Source: Candidatus Omnitrophota bacterium
GTDB lineage: Bacteria > Hinthialibacterota > Hinthialibacteria > Hinthialibacterales > Hinthialibacteraceae
Assembly (NCBI GenBank): GCA_003598175.1
Contig: QZKN01000161.1
Span: 1-35,431 of the forward strand
Direction of reading: 5' to 3'
Length of the DNA stretch: 35,431 nucleotides
A program made the translations under genes and the position numbers. The notes under the pieces were generated by a model. That model searched no databases. It saw nothing but the letters and a program-made list of their open reading frames with translations, and was not told where the DNA came from. Numbering within the stretch: the first letter of the stretch is position 1; each line of letters begins with the position of its first letter. This document shows positions 1 to 7,686 of the stretch, in pieces.

Positions 1-126
1 CAGGATTTCTTCTCATGGTACAACCGCGAGCATCATCATTCCGGAATTGGGTGGTTGACACCCGAGACGGTTCATTATGGCCGAGCCGAGGAGACACTCG
101 GCGCAGGAAATAATCGCTCATGCTGA
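1..126 (+). pseudogene. IS3-family transposase, C-terminal remnant
   Basis: The first frame reads through the window edge into a segment typical of the end of the IS3-family integrase-core transposase (OrfB): residues 4-10 FSWYNRE, then HHHSGIG, LTPETVHYGRA. Intact proteins of this family continue with an Arg/Gln-rich tail and about 15-25 further residues. Here the similarity stops after GRAEE near base 93 and the frame closes at 124-126. No IS end or terminal inverted repeat is recognisable downstream. The element is therefore cut at its 3' end by a junction with the neighbouring AAA-type gene fragment, which is read in another frame. The left part lies outside the window, so whether the rest of the transposase is intact cannot be judged. 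Confidence 0.75.
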
Positions 127-289
127 AACAATACGTGGTTTGCTTGGAAGAGTGCGAGCGTATTTGAAAAACGAACCGCTCGAAAAGCCGGAAGTGCTTG
201 CGTCCGGCATCGAATTTATGCTCGAAGGATTATATGTGCACAAAAAATTAAGCAAAGCGGAAATGCGCGGGCATGTGGCTTATGGTTGA
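77..289 (+). pseudogene. C-terminal fragment of a MoxR/magnesium-chelatase-like AAA ATPase
   Basis: A 70-codon frame overlaps the transposase remnant in a different phase. Its first ATG lies inside transposase-derived sequence, so it is not a credible native start. From about residue 10 it reads as a helical tail ending in FMLEGLYVHKKLSKAEMRG. That resembles the C-terminal lid of the MoxR/chelatase-type AAA ATPases that usually sit directly upstream of CoxE/VWA genes, as here (9-base gap to the next gene). The Walker motifs and most of the ATPase are missing. My reading is that an IS3 insertion or deletion removed the 5' part of the gene. An alternative is a genuine small protein of 60-70 residues. 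The assignment rests on the tail and on gene order only. Confidence 0.45.
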
Positions 290-298
290 GAATGAATA

Positions 299-1393
299 AT
301 GCGTACCTATCGATACACTCAATTTACCGGCGACGACGACGATGATTTGCTGGTTCACGCCGAATCGATTTTAGACGCGCTGAAGGATTTTCTTTTCCTC
401 ACCGACGGCGATGTTCGCGCGGCGTTGGATTTGTTGAAAGAGACCGGCGCGTTGGGTGACGGAGTAACGGCAGATCGAACGGCGGAGCAACTTTTCCATC
501 TTCTGGCACAGGCAGGATATCTCGATAAGCAAGGCAAGGTCACTCAACTTTCCGATAAAGGATTGCGCATGTTGAGTGAAAAAACGCTGGAAGAGTTGCT
601 CTCTTCCATCCTGAAAAGCCGTTCCGGCCATCATGAAACCAGTCGCAAAGGAGCAGGCGACGTGTTCCAGCACGATACCCGCCCCTGGGAATACGGCGAT
701 CATCTCGATTTGGAAATATCCCGAACATTCCAAAACGCCTTCATTCGCAGCGGCGTGAAATTTCCTCTCACGCTGGAAACGGACGATCTGGAGATCATCG
801 AAAGCGAACATCAAAGCCAATGCGCTACGGCGCTCATGCTGGATATCAGCCACAGTATGATTCTTTACGGCGAGGATCGTTTTACTCCGGCCAAAAAAGT
901 CGCGTTGGCCCTGTCGCATTTGATTCGCACGCGCTATCCACAGGATTCGCTGGATTTGTTACTCTTCTACGATGACGCCAGGGAAATCAGCTACGAAAAA
1001 CTCCTATCCTGCCAGGTGGGGCCTTTTTACACCAACACCAAAGCCGGATTGGCGTTGGCGCAACGGATTCTCGCGCGTTACCACTGCGAAAACAAACAAA
1101 TCATCATGATCACAGACGGGAAACCTTCCGCCATTCGGTATAAAGGGAAAATCATTCGCCGTTCGTGGTGGGATCCGTGGATCATTCACGAAACCCTGCG
1201 GGAAGCGGAGAAATGTCGCGGCAAGGGAATTTGCATCAACACCTTCATGCTGGCGCGAGATTCTCTTTTGATTCAATTTGTCCAAAAACAAACGCAAATC
1301 ACAAAAGGCAAGGCCTACTTTACTTCGCCTCGCACACTCGGCCAATATCTCCTCGTCGATTACATGAATCAACGGCGTAAACGGCAGTTGTAA
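299..1393 (+). CDS. VWA domain protein (CoxE/chelatase-partner type)
   Basis: A 364-residue protein with a helical N-terminal half (residues 1-170, including an acidic DDDDD run at 13-17) and a von Willebrand factor A domain from about residue 176. The metal-ion site (MIDAS) is visible: D182-I-S-H-S186 at the first strand, and T272-D273-G274 in the MITDGKP segment. There is no signal peptide, so it should be cytoplasmic. VWA proteins of this type act with a MoxR-like AAA ATPase, as in magnesium or cobalt chelatase and Cox/Nor maturation, in inserting metals or activating partner enzymes. The truncated ATPase just upstream fits that pairing and suggests this gene has lost its partner or uses one elsewhere. 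No good Shine-Dalgarno sequence precedes the ATG, which fits translational coupling to the upstream frame. The substrate cannot be inferred. Confidence 0.8.
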   Translation: MRTYRYTQFTGDDDDDLLVHAESILDALKDFLFLTDGDVRAALDLLKETGALGDGVTADRTAEQLFHLLAQAGYLDKQGKVTQLSDKGLRMLSEKTLEELLSSILKSRSGHHETSRKGAGDVFQHDTRPWEYGDHLDLEISRTFQNAFIRSGVKFPLTLETDDLEIIESEHQSQCATALMLDISHSMILYGEDRFTPAKKVALALSHLIRTRYPQDSLDLLLFYDDAREISYEKLLSCQVGPFYTNTKAGLALAQRILARYHCENKQIIMITDGKPSAIRYKGKIIRRSWWDPWIIHETLREAEKCRGKGICINTFMLARDSLLIQFVQKQTQITKGKAYFTSPRTLGQYLLVDYMNQRRKRQL

Positions 1394-1447
1394 TTCCTTC
1401 CGGATTTGAAATGGACGAAGTTGAAAATAATCGCGGGAAAAAGATCG

Positions 1448-1468
1448 CCCTCCGGTTTTGTGGGAGGG
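1448..1468. terminator. Stem-loop between convergent genes
   Basis: CCCTCC (1448-1453) pairs with GGAGGG (1463-1468) around a 9-nt loop, in the 81-base gap between the VWA gene and the convergent deoxyribosyltransferase gene. On the plus strand it is followed by AAGGTTTTACTTTT; on the minus strand the T-run CTTTTT follows. Neither tail is ideal, but the position suits a bidirectional terminator. Confidence 0.45.
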
Positions 1469-1474
1469 AAGGTT

Positions 1475-1906
1475 TTACTTTTCCGAATCCTCTTCCGGTG
1501 GGAAGTGGCGTTTGATATATTCTATCGCCGTTTCCAGCGATGGCAGGATTTTCGTGGTGAAACGCACCATCCACGGATTGCATTCGGCGAAGGGGAAATG
1601 CGAAAAGGCGACCACAAACTTGCCCAGATCGTGAGCCGCATAAAATACTTCCATCGCTGTGCCGATGCTGGGTTTGCAGTAATTCACCAGGATGATGTCC
1701 GCGTCGCGGATATCTTGCAGATCAAACTCGACGATTTCGTTGGCGCTGTCCACTTCGTTGTCTTTGAAATCCCGCCGCATGGGATCCAGCAGAATGTATC
1801 TGTCGGTCAGTAATTTTTTGGCTTCCTCTCGCCATTCGGCGGCTTCTCCGTGCACTTCGCCCATGATCGGACCGCACAGATAGATTTTTTTGAGTTTTTT
1901 TGCCAT
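1475..1906 (-). CDS. Nucleoside 2-deoxyribosyltransferase-like protein
   Basis: A 143-residue protein of the nucleoside 2-deoxyribosyltransferase superfamily (PF05014-like Rossmann fold). Visible signatures are the N-terminal strand and loop IYLCGPIMG (8-16), the aspartates in the FDLQDIRDADIILVNY stretch (61-76), and SIGTAMEVFYA (80-90), where E86 matches the catalytic nucleophile of the family. Family members cleave or exchange the N-glycosidic bond of deoxynucleosides or deoxynucleotides; which activity applies here is unknown. Length is normal for the family. The start is supported by a GGAAG purine stretch about 6 bases upstream. It lies 23 bases downstream of the small lipoprotein gene on the same strand, so the two may share a transcript, though no functional link is evident. 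Confidence 0.8.
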   Translation of the reverse strand: MAKKLKKIYLCGPIMGEVHGEAAEWREEAKKLLTDRYILLDPMRRDFKDNEVDSANEIVEFDLQDIRDADIILVNYCKPSIGTAMEVFYAAHDLGKFVVAFSHFPFAECNPWMVRFTTKILPSLETAIEYIKRHFPPEEDSEK

Positions 1907-1929
1907 CGCTGCTTCCTTTACAAGGCTGC

Positions 1930-2187
1930 TCAGGGTGAAGAGAAGAACACTTCGTCTTCTTCCCAGAATACCGGATCCGTTTCGTTCGACTGCCAGTTTT
2001 GCCGGAACTCACGTCCCGGCGCAAATTTTTTTCCGGCGATCTCACGGCCGATTGCGGAAACCAGATCGACCGGCGCGCGAATGACATTTCCCACGGTTTG
2101 ATCTCTTTCCAGGCCTCCTCGCGACGATGTGCATCCGATCGCGAAGAGCAAACAAAATCCCAAAAGAATTCCTATCGTTTTGATCAC
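1930..2187 (-). CDS. Small lipoprotein, unknown function
   Basis: The frame is open much further upstream, but the sensible start is a GTG at 2187, giving 85 residues. It begins VIKTIGILLGFCLLFAIGC, a short signal peptide with a lipobox (FAIGC, Cys19), and is preceded by a GGCGGAG purine run. The upstream extension has no signal features and looks non-coding. The mature part is about 65 residues, with an acidic C-terminus (FWEEDEVFF). No family is recognised. It should be lipid-anchored in the envelope. The segment PVDLVSAIGREIAG may be amphipathic. The deoxyribosyltransferase gene follows closely on the same strand. Confidence 0.6.
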   Translation of the reverse strand: MIKTIGILLGFCLLFAIGCTSSRGGLERDQTVGNVIRAPVDLVSAIGREIAGKKFAPGREFRQNWQSNETDPVFWEEDEVFFSSP

Positions 2188-2390
2188 GCTCCGCCCATCC
2201 TTGTTTCTGTGTTCGCAAAAAAGGATTACCTTCCAATTGTTATGATACTCGTTTTCAGGTTTAATGAGAATCACCTGACGAGAAAAACACGGAAGATGAT
2301 GGTCGAAACCATATCGTTCTTTTTTCACCGTTGCAAGCGTCGATGGATGAACAATCCGCCGAATCAATCTGATCAAGCAAGGCAAATACA

Positions 2391-2810
2391 ATGAATAATT
2401 CCACTATGAATGATACGCTATGTGACCGCTGCATGGCGCTCTGTTGTCATTATATCACCATCGAAATCGATAAACCGACATCGAAACGAAGAAAAGACGA
2501 CGTCCGCTGGTATCTGCTTCACGAAGGCATTACTCTGCTGATCTCGCAGGGGCGTTGGCTCATCAAAGTGCCGACTCGCTGTTCCGAATTGACAGACGAA
2601 TGCCGTTGCGGCATTTATGAAGATCGGCCCATCATGTGCAATGAATATACCACCGAAAACTGTGATTATTTCACCGAGTATGAAGGGTGGGAAGCGGACT
2701 ATCTTGAAATAGAAACCGTAGCGGAATATGAACACTATCTCGAAAGCCGTAAACGCAAACGAACGTCTCCCAAAACGTCGGCCCGCAAAACGTCTCGTGA
2801 GAATATATAG
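2391..2810 (+). CDS. YkgJ-type cysteine-cluster protein
   Basis: A 139-residue cytoplasmic protein with the cysteine pattern of the YkgJ family (PF03692): C11-x2-C14-x3-C18-C19 near the N-terminus, then RCSEL, CRCGIYEDRP, MC and ENC in the middle. The order CxxCxxxCC followed by C-x-IYExRPxxC is the family hallmark and is thought to bind zinc or an iron-sulfur cluster. The biochemical role of the family is unproven. The C-terminal 25 residues are Lys/Arg/Thr-rich and probably disordered. A second in-frame ATG at 2406 is possible, but the 2391 start has the better purine context (GCAAGG). It stands alone between divergent and unrelated neighbours. Confidence 0.8.
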   Translation: MNNSTMNDTLCDRCMALCCHYITIEIDKPTSKRRKDDVRWYLLHEGITLLISQGRWLIKVPTRCSELTDECRCGIYEDRPIMCNEYTTENCDYFTEYEGWEADYLEIETVAEYEHYLESRKRKRTSPKTSARKTSRENI

Positions 2811-2939
2811 TTCCATTTTGATTCCGATTCAACCCTGCGAGAAGATGGATCGTTTCAGAGAAGGATTGATTTTAAGCGTTCCCCGTTTTAAATACTCCTG
2901 TGGCAGTGTTTCTCATTATTTCACGAGCGTGGTAATAAA

Positions 2940-4484
2940 ATGATTTCCGGATTTGTAACAGTTTCACCCCAACTGAACCGTACAATCGTTCGACTTTACT
3001 TAATTATTCTGTTTTTGGGCTGGTTGTTTCTGTTTGTTCCGACCCTGACGAGAGAATATGCGATCCATGCCGTATTGTTTACTGATGCCAGTTTTTTTTG
3101 TTACGACGATTATCCGAAGAATCCGAACAAATCGTTGTTGTTATTCAAAGCGTTAGGAATTGTGACGCTGTATTTCATCTATCGCATTGGCGCGGGAACC
3201 TCTTACTTTCTGCGCCGCAAACCGCTTTATCTTACCTGCTATTGCGTCGGCGCCGCCAGCATTGCCTTGTGGTGGCCGAGTGTTCTCCTCGTTTTTTTGA
3301 TTCTATTTTTGATTAGTTATCCCTGGCATCAGGAAGAAGAAGCTGCAAAACAATGCTGGAAAATTGTTTTAGCGCTGTTTTGTGCGTCATTTCTTTTACG
3401 GATTGAGAAACTTCCAAATGTCGCATTCGTACCTCTTCAGCTGGACGCCTCGAGTTTTCTCAATCTCTCGCAAAGCATGAGCTGGTTCTATGACACGCAC
3501 CATCGGGAACCGCTCCTGTGCTTTTTTGTGAAACTGATTACACTTATTTTTCCCATTCCGCCGGATGTGGCGACGCATGGGTATTTGCCGATGCGCTTTT
3601 TTACCGTGATGCTGTCCTGCATTGCGGTTGTCATGACATTCGGCTTCGGTCGGGCTTTTTTCTCCGCGCGCGTGGGATTCCTGGCGGCTCTGCTCATGGC
3701 GCTAAACAAAGGTATGGTGTACCGTTCTTTGCAGGGTCTTCGTGAAGAATTGGTTATCATTGCTGTTTTTGCGGTTATATGGGTGGCGTTTGTTAAAAAA
3801 ACAGTAAAGAATCAGGCTTTTTCATTTGGAATTCTATGGGGCATAGCGATGGGAATGATTCTTCTCGTACGGACATCGTTTCTACCGTTCGTATTTTTTA
3901 TTCTTCTGTGGGCATGGTGGAAAGAATACCGTTCGTTGCGAGAATGTATCGTGGCTGCAATGATCGCGGCCATTCTCGTCAGCCCTTATTATCTATACTG
4001 TTGGAAGCTGTTCGGCGATCCGTTTTACAGCGGCAATGTCCATATCCGTTTCTATTATGAAGCCGTATTTGGGAAAGGAAGTTTAACCGGACGTACAATT
4101 ACACCTGCGGAAATCATGCTGCAGGTGTATCCGTGGTATCAGTCGATCGCGTTTACGACGGAAGGATTTCTCGATACGCTGTTTGGACGCTATGCATTGC
4201 GTTTGTTTTACGTTCCCCTCTCCCCGGTGCTGATTGGCGCTTCCCTGATCGGGTATGGATTGTGGTTGAAACACTCGCATAAGCGCGTTTTTGTGTGGAT
4301 TACGCTTTTACTGATCGGCCCAATGGCATTTTTTATGGGAATGCTTAATCATTCCGATACGGTTTTTGACTGGCGGCTTGTGGTTCATTTGACTCCGTTC
4401 ATGGCGTTTGCCGCGGGGGAAGGTTTGTTTGAACTTCTTGAACGGTCGTTTGGGGGAATGGAAATGAATCCTGGCAAGGAATGA
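2940..4484 (+). CDS. Polytopic membrane glycosyltransferase, GT39/ArnT-like
   Basis: A 514-residue protein with roughly 11-12 hydrophobic segments. The core from about residue 165 reads like the glycosyltransferase 39 (PMT/ArnT/Wzy-type GT-C) fold: a periplasmic loop with SSFLNLSQSM, the aromatic-His-Arg-Glu segment YDTHHREPLL, then repeated membrane helices, including a GVGFLAALLMA-like helix. Such enzymes move a sugar from a lipid-phosphate carrier to a lipid, protein or glycan on the outer face of the inner membrane. Compared with standard members there is an N-terminal extension of about 150 residues with 4 extra helices. The start has no strong Shine-Dalgarno sequence. A Wzy/ligase-like gene lies 1.8 kb downstream on the same strand, suggesting a scattered cell-surface polysaccharide set. 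Donor and acceptor are unknown. Confidence 0.7.
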   Translation: MISGFVTVSPQLNRTIVRLYLIILFLGWLFLFVPTLTREYAIHAVLFTDASFFCYDDYPKNPNKSLLLFKALGIVTLYFIYRIGAGTSYFLRRKPLYLTCYCVGAASIALWWPSVLLVFLILFLISYPWHQEEEAAKQCWKIVLALFCASFLLRIEKLPNVAFVPLQLDASSFLNLSQSMSWFYDTHHREPLLCFFVKLITLIFPIPPDVATHGYLPMRFFTVMLSCIAVVMTFGFGRAFFSARVGFLAALLMALNKGMVYRSLQGLREELVIIAVFAVIWVAFVKKTVKNQAFSFGILWGIAMGMILLVRTSFLPFVFFILLWAWWKEYRSLRECIVAAMIAAILVSPYYLYCWKLFGDPFYSGNVHIRFYYEAVFGKGSLTGRTITPAEIMLQVYPWYQSIAFTTEGFLDTLFGRYALRLFYVPLSPVLIGASLIGYGLWLKHSHKRVFVWITLLLIGPMAFFMGMLNHSDTVFDWRLVVHLTPFMAFAAGEGLFELLERSFGGMEMNPGKE

Positions 4485-4561
4485 TGTAAGGTACGGAATT
4501 TAATGGATTCGAATCTGTCGCCGAGGAGATCGGTTGATCTGATCGGACGAAAAGTGAAAAC

Positions 4562-5083
4562 TTACTCGGAATCGTAGGTCACAAGCGTATGAACGGGTAC
4601 CGTTTTCAGTTTTTCCCGTCCGTTCAGAAACGTGAGTTCCACCACGCAGGTGATTCCCTCTATCGTGCATTGAAAGTTTTTCAGCAGTTCGAGAGAGGCT
4701 TGCAGGGTGCCGCCGGTGGCGAGTAGATCGTCTATGATGACGACGCGATCACCCGGCGCGATGGCATCCTGATGGATTTCAATGGTATCCTGTCCATATT
4801 CCAATTGATAGGTATGAGAATAGGTTTTAGCCGGAAGTTTATTGGGTTTGCGCAAGGGCACGAATCCGGCGTGCCATCGCAGCGCCAACGGCGCACCGAA
4901 AATGAAGCCTCGGGACTCGATGGCGACAACTTTTGTGATTAGTTTATGATCGAAGGGCGCGGCAAGCGCGTCGATGGCCCACTGAAATGCCGACGGATTG
5001 GCCAATAACGTCGTGATATCGATGAAATTGATGCCGGGTTTGGGAAAATCGGGGACTTGCCGCAGTATTTGTTTTAAATCCAT
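4562..5083 (-). CDS. apt: Adenine phosphoribosyltransferase
   Basis: A 173-residue cytoplasmic enzyme that converts adenine and PRPP to AMP plus pyrophosphate (purine salvage). The N-terminus (IRQVPDFPKPG-like, here LRQVPDFPKPGINFID at 7-22) is diagnostic of Apt. Further matches are ESRGFIFGAPLA (56-67), the substrate loop RKPNKLPAKT (79-88), and the PRPP-binding motif VVIIDDLLATGGTL (114-127). Length matches the family. An AGGAGAAC-type ribosome site precedes the start. It lies 33 bases downstream of the sigma-factor gene on the same strand, so the two are probably co-transcribed. Confidence 0.95.
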   Translation of the reverse strand: MDLKQILRQVPDFPKPGINFIDITTLLANPSAFQWAIDALAAPFDHKLITKVVAIESRGFIFGAPLALRWHAGFVPLRKPNKLPAKTYSHTYQLEYGQDTIEIHQDAIAPGDRVVIIDDLLATGGTLQASLELLKNFQCTIEGITCVVELTFLNGREKLKTVPVHTLVTYDSE

Positions 5084-5116
5084 TGTGACTGTTCTCCTTT
5101 TGTGAAAGAAATGGTT

Positions 5117-5971
5117 TTATTCAAAATCAATGTGTTCACCACTTTGTTGAATCATTTCGCGAATGGCGTTCAACGCATCGTGCAAAAGTTGACGGATCCG
5201 CTCGCGGGTCAAATCCAATTTATCCGCGATTTCCTTAAGCGATTCGGGTTCTTCTCCGTCCAATCCAAATCGTCTTTGCACGATGAATTTATGCCGTTCC
5301 CCCAATCGTTGGACAAATTCATTGACTCGGCTGTCGCGAGAGAGCAGGGAAATTTCAAAATCCGGTCGTGGACTGAGCGTATCTTCGTATCGAGAGTCGT
5401 GATCTGTTTCGTGATCTTCTCCTGCGAGAGATTCGACGATGGCGGGTGAAAAAATCAAATCCACCACTTCCTGCACATCGTCCGAGGTTTCGTTCTGTTC
5501 GAGTTCTTCGAGCAATTCCCAGGGTTGAAGATCCCGGCCAAGATTTTGAGACAATTCGCGAAATCGCTGCCTGGCGCGAAGCAGGAGTTCCCGTTTGTGG
5601 GAAGGCAATCGCACCAGATTGCCTTGGTTGGTGATGGCGCGGTTGATAAACTGCCGGATCCACCAGGTCGCATAGGTGCTGAATCGGCATTCGCGGGAAA
5701 CGTCGAATCGCTCCACCGCTTTGATCAATCCCAGATTGCCCTCCTCGATCAGATCCATCAAACCCAGTCCTTGATTTTGGTACCGTTTGGCTATATTAAC
5801 CACTAATCGCAAATTCGAAAGGATGAGTTTGCTGCGCGCGTCCTGGTCTCCGGTTTGGGTTTTACGCGCAAGTTCGGATTCCCGTTCTGCTGACAGCAGC
5901 GGGTATTTTCCGACTTCTCGCAAATAAAGTCCGACAAGGTGACTGTCGGCGTGATCTTCGATATAGGGCAT
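5117..5971 (-). CDS. RNA polymerase sigma-70 family factor (group 1/2 type)
   Basis: A 284-residue sigma factor with regions 1.2 (about 10-40), 2 (48-118), 3 (about 125-200) and 4 (about 225-280). Core-binding DLIEEGNLGLIKAVERFD and the region 2.3-2.4 motif FSTYATWWIRQFINRAI are intact. The region 4.2 helix-turn-helix contains LKEIADKLDLTRERIRQL. There is no region 1.1, and the length is typical of RpoS-like or other group 2 factors rather than the housekeeping RpoD. Between regions 3 and 4 it has an acidic stretch (GEDHETDHDSRYED). It directs RNA polymerase to a set of promoters; which set is unknown. The ATG is followed by MPYIEDHADSHLVGLYLRE, a natural start, but the Shine-Dalgarno match is weak. 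The upstream intergenic region carries a REP-type palindrome pair. Confidence 0.9.
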   Translation of the reverse strand: MPYIEDHADSHLVGLYLREVGKYPLLSAERESELARKTQTGDQDARSKLILSNLRLVVNIAKRYQNQGLGLMDLIEEGNLGLIKAVERFDVSRECRFSTYATWWIRQFINRAITNQGNLVRLPSHKRELLLRARQRFRELSQNLGRDLQPWELLEELEQNETSDDVQEVVDLIFSPAIVESLAGEDHETDHDSRYEDTLSPRPDFEISLLSRDSRVNEFVQRLGERHKFIVQRRFGLDGEEPESLKEIADKLDLTRERIRQLLHDALNAIREMIQQSGEHIDFE

Positions 5972-6029
5972 TCGTTTAACCGAATATCTCCGGCTGTTCT
6001 TTTATTGAAAAGACAACAGCATCGGAAAT

Positions 6030-6083
6030 GTGACGTCGGCATCCTGCCGGCAATTCGGAATGCCGCCGGGACGGCGGCGTTAC
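6030..6083. repeat. BIME-like inverted REP pair (GCCGGCA/CGGCGGC type)
   Basis: Left unit: GTGA-C-hairpin GTCGGCA/TGCCGGC with loop TCC. Right unit, read on the minus strand: GTAA-C-hairpin GCCGCCG/CGGCGGC, also loop TCC. The outer arms GTGACG/CGTTAC are inverted. It lies between the divergent sigma-factor and O-antigen ligase genes. Confidence 0.8.
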
Positions 6084-6088
6084 ATTTT

Positions 6089-6115
6089 CATCCTTCGCTG
6101 TGACCAATTGGTCAT
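6089..6115. repeat. REP-associated conserved motif
   Basis: This is one copy of a motif that recurs next to the REP elements, with core CTTCGxTGTGAYCAAT followed by YGGTCAT. Here the core TGACCAATTGGTCA is a perfect 14-bp palindrome. Confidence 0.6.
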
Positions 6116-6243
6116 ACGTGTTTAGGTGAAATTAAGGCACAGGTTTTTTGACTGTCAAGAATCACCGGAACGCCCGGAAGCGATTGGTGAACGTTGATGG
6201 CGGAACCAACCATTAATACAAGCGGGTACTTGTCCATACAACC

Positions 6244-7686
6244 ATGATGGAAACCACTACAATTCGACCTGACCGGAAACGCCAAAATCGGAACGAAGTA
6301 TTAATCGGTCTATGCGCCACTCTTTTGTTGGGAGGAGCGGTCTTCTTTATAAAATCTCCTGTCATGTTATTGTTTTTTTTACTAGCCGTTATCGGATTCA
6401 CGATCACATTTTTTTGGTCTGAATATTTTCCCTTGGCGTTGTTTCTTCTGCTGGCGTTTTCGGTGGAAATCCAAATCACATCGACTACGCGCCTGACGTT
6501 GCCGACCGAACTCCTGATCGTTGCTTTGGTTGGCTTCACTTTTTTTCATATCATCACTTCACAGAAGATTGTTTATCGGCCTTCCCGATTAAATCTGGCG
6601 GTTTTGTTGTTTTATGGCGTGATGCTATTTAGCTTGTTCTACACGAAAGCATTTCCCAGTACGGTCAAGGCGTTCATTCGAGATACCGGGTATATTGTGG
6701 CCGGGTATTATATCATCCCGGGCTATGTGACTTCCGAACGGCGGTTCAAGCAGGTCGTTTTCGGATGTCTCATCGTGCATTGCCTGCTGGTGCTTTACGG
6801 ATTTGGAACGCAAGTGGCGGGGGGAATACGAATTTATGACGATATTGCCAATCCGTTTTTTATCGAGCATTGTATTTATGCGGCTTTTCTTACGATTACG
6901 TTCGCATTTTTACTCGCGTATCTGTTGGAGTATGAAGACAGCCCCCATCATTTTTACCTTGCCATGATCACCGCCGTTTTCGGGATTGCCGTGCTTCTGA
7001 CATTCGTGCGTGCCGCATGGATTAGTATTGCTCTCTTGTTGTTTCTTTATCTGATCATATTCAGAAAGAAAAAATCGGCGGTGGATCTGATCCTGATTCT
7101 CCTCATTTTCCTTTTGAGCGGGATCGTCATGATGATCACCACGGATTTTGGCGCGTTGTTTGTACAACGTTTCGACACGCTGACGGATTTGCAATATGTT
7201 GCCAATTACGATCGGCTGGATCGGTGGCTTGCCGCCTGGCATATGTGGTTGGATTTCATGATTTTTGGCGTCGGTTGGGGCGCTTATCCGGATATTTATC
7301 AATATTATGTCGCTTTGCCGAATGCCTATTCCTCCCACATTCGCATGGGCGCCCATAATCTCTATCTGGAATTACTGGCGGAAATCGGCATTATCGGATT
7401 CTTAGCGTTTACTTTCATGATTTATCATTTTTTCCGCCAGACTTTTCTGATTCACAAAAAAATGGAGAATCGATTTCAGCGCGTGTTTCTGATCGGCATG
7501 CAAGGCGCAATGATTACCTACCTGTTCCATGCGTTTTTGAATAACCTTGGGCCTTCCGATAAAATTTCACTGACTTTTTGGTTTCTGTTGGGCATGACGC
7601 CGACTTTAAATTATCTATCGGAGCGGACAGAATCCGATACTTCGCAGCAGGACAAAAAAATACCCCGTAATGAAGGAACGGGGTAG
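6244..7686 (+). CDS. O-antigen ligase/polymerase-like membrane protein
   Basis: A 480-residue polytopic protein (about 11-12 helices) with the Wzy_C/O-antigen ligase signature (PF04932). The visible parts are the helix with the conserved Arg in TFVRAAWISIALLLFLY (about 250-266), a large periplasmic loop (about 290-370) with GVGWGAYPDIYQYY, and the motif GAHNLYLELLAEIGIIG (about 367-383), whose His is part of the family active site. Such proteins join or polymerise undecaprenyl-linked glycans at the periplasmic face of the inner membrane. Two ATGs in tandem (6244, 6247) are both possible; neither has a clear Shine-Dalgarno sequence. The last codons overlap a stem-loop that reads as a terminator on the opposite strand. 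Confidence 0.85.
   Translation: MMETTTIRPDRKRQNRNEVLIGLCATLLLGGAVFFIKSPVMLLFFLLAVIGFTITFFWSEYFPLALFLLLAFSVEIQITSTTRLTLPTELLIVALVGFTFFHIITSQKIVYRPSRLNLAVLLFYGVMLFSLFYTKAFPSTVKAFIRDTGYIVAGYYIIPGYVTSERRFKQVVFGCLIVHCLLVLYGFGTQVAGGIRIYDDIANPFFIEHCIYAAFLTITFAFLLAYLLEYEDSPHHFYLAMITAVFGIAVLLTFVRAAWISIALLLFLYLIIFRKKKSAVDLILILLIFLLSGIVMMITTDFGALFVQRFDTLTDLQYVANYDRLDRWLAAWHMWLDFMIFGVGWGAYPDIYQYYVALPNAYSSHIRMGAHNLYLELLAEIGIIGFLAFTFMIYHFFRQTFLIHKKMENRFQRVFLIGMQGAMITYLFHAFLNNLGPSDKISLTFWFLLGMTPTLNYLSERTESDTSQQDKKIPRNEGTG
7654..7685 (-). terminator. Rho-independent terminator on the minus strand
   Basis: Stem TACCCCGT/ACGGGGTA (7661-7668 and 7678-7685, 8 bp, perfect) with a 9-nt loop. Seven adenines (7654-7660) lie to its left. 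Read on the minus strand this is a GC-rich stem followed directly by seven thymines, a textbook intrinsic terminator. On the plus strand the tail is purine-rich and would not terminate. It overlaps the end of the O-antigen ligase gene, so it would stop antisense transcription coming from 7687-8240. Confidence 0.7.

Noticed and set aside
371..919. 182-codon minus-strand frame across the VWA gene
   Set aside because: It is antisense to a gene with clear VWA motifs and has no recognisable family.
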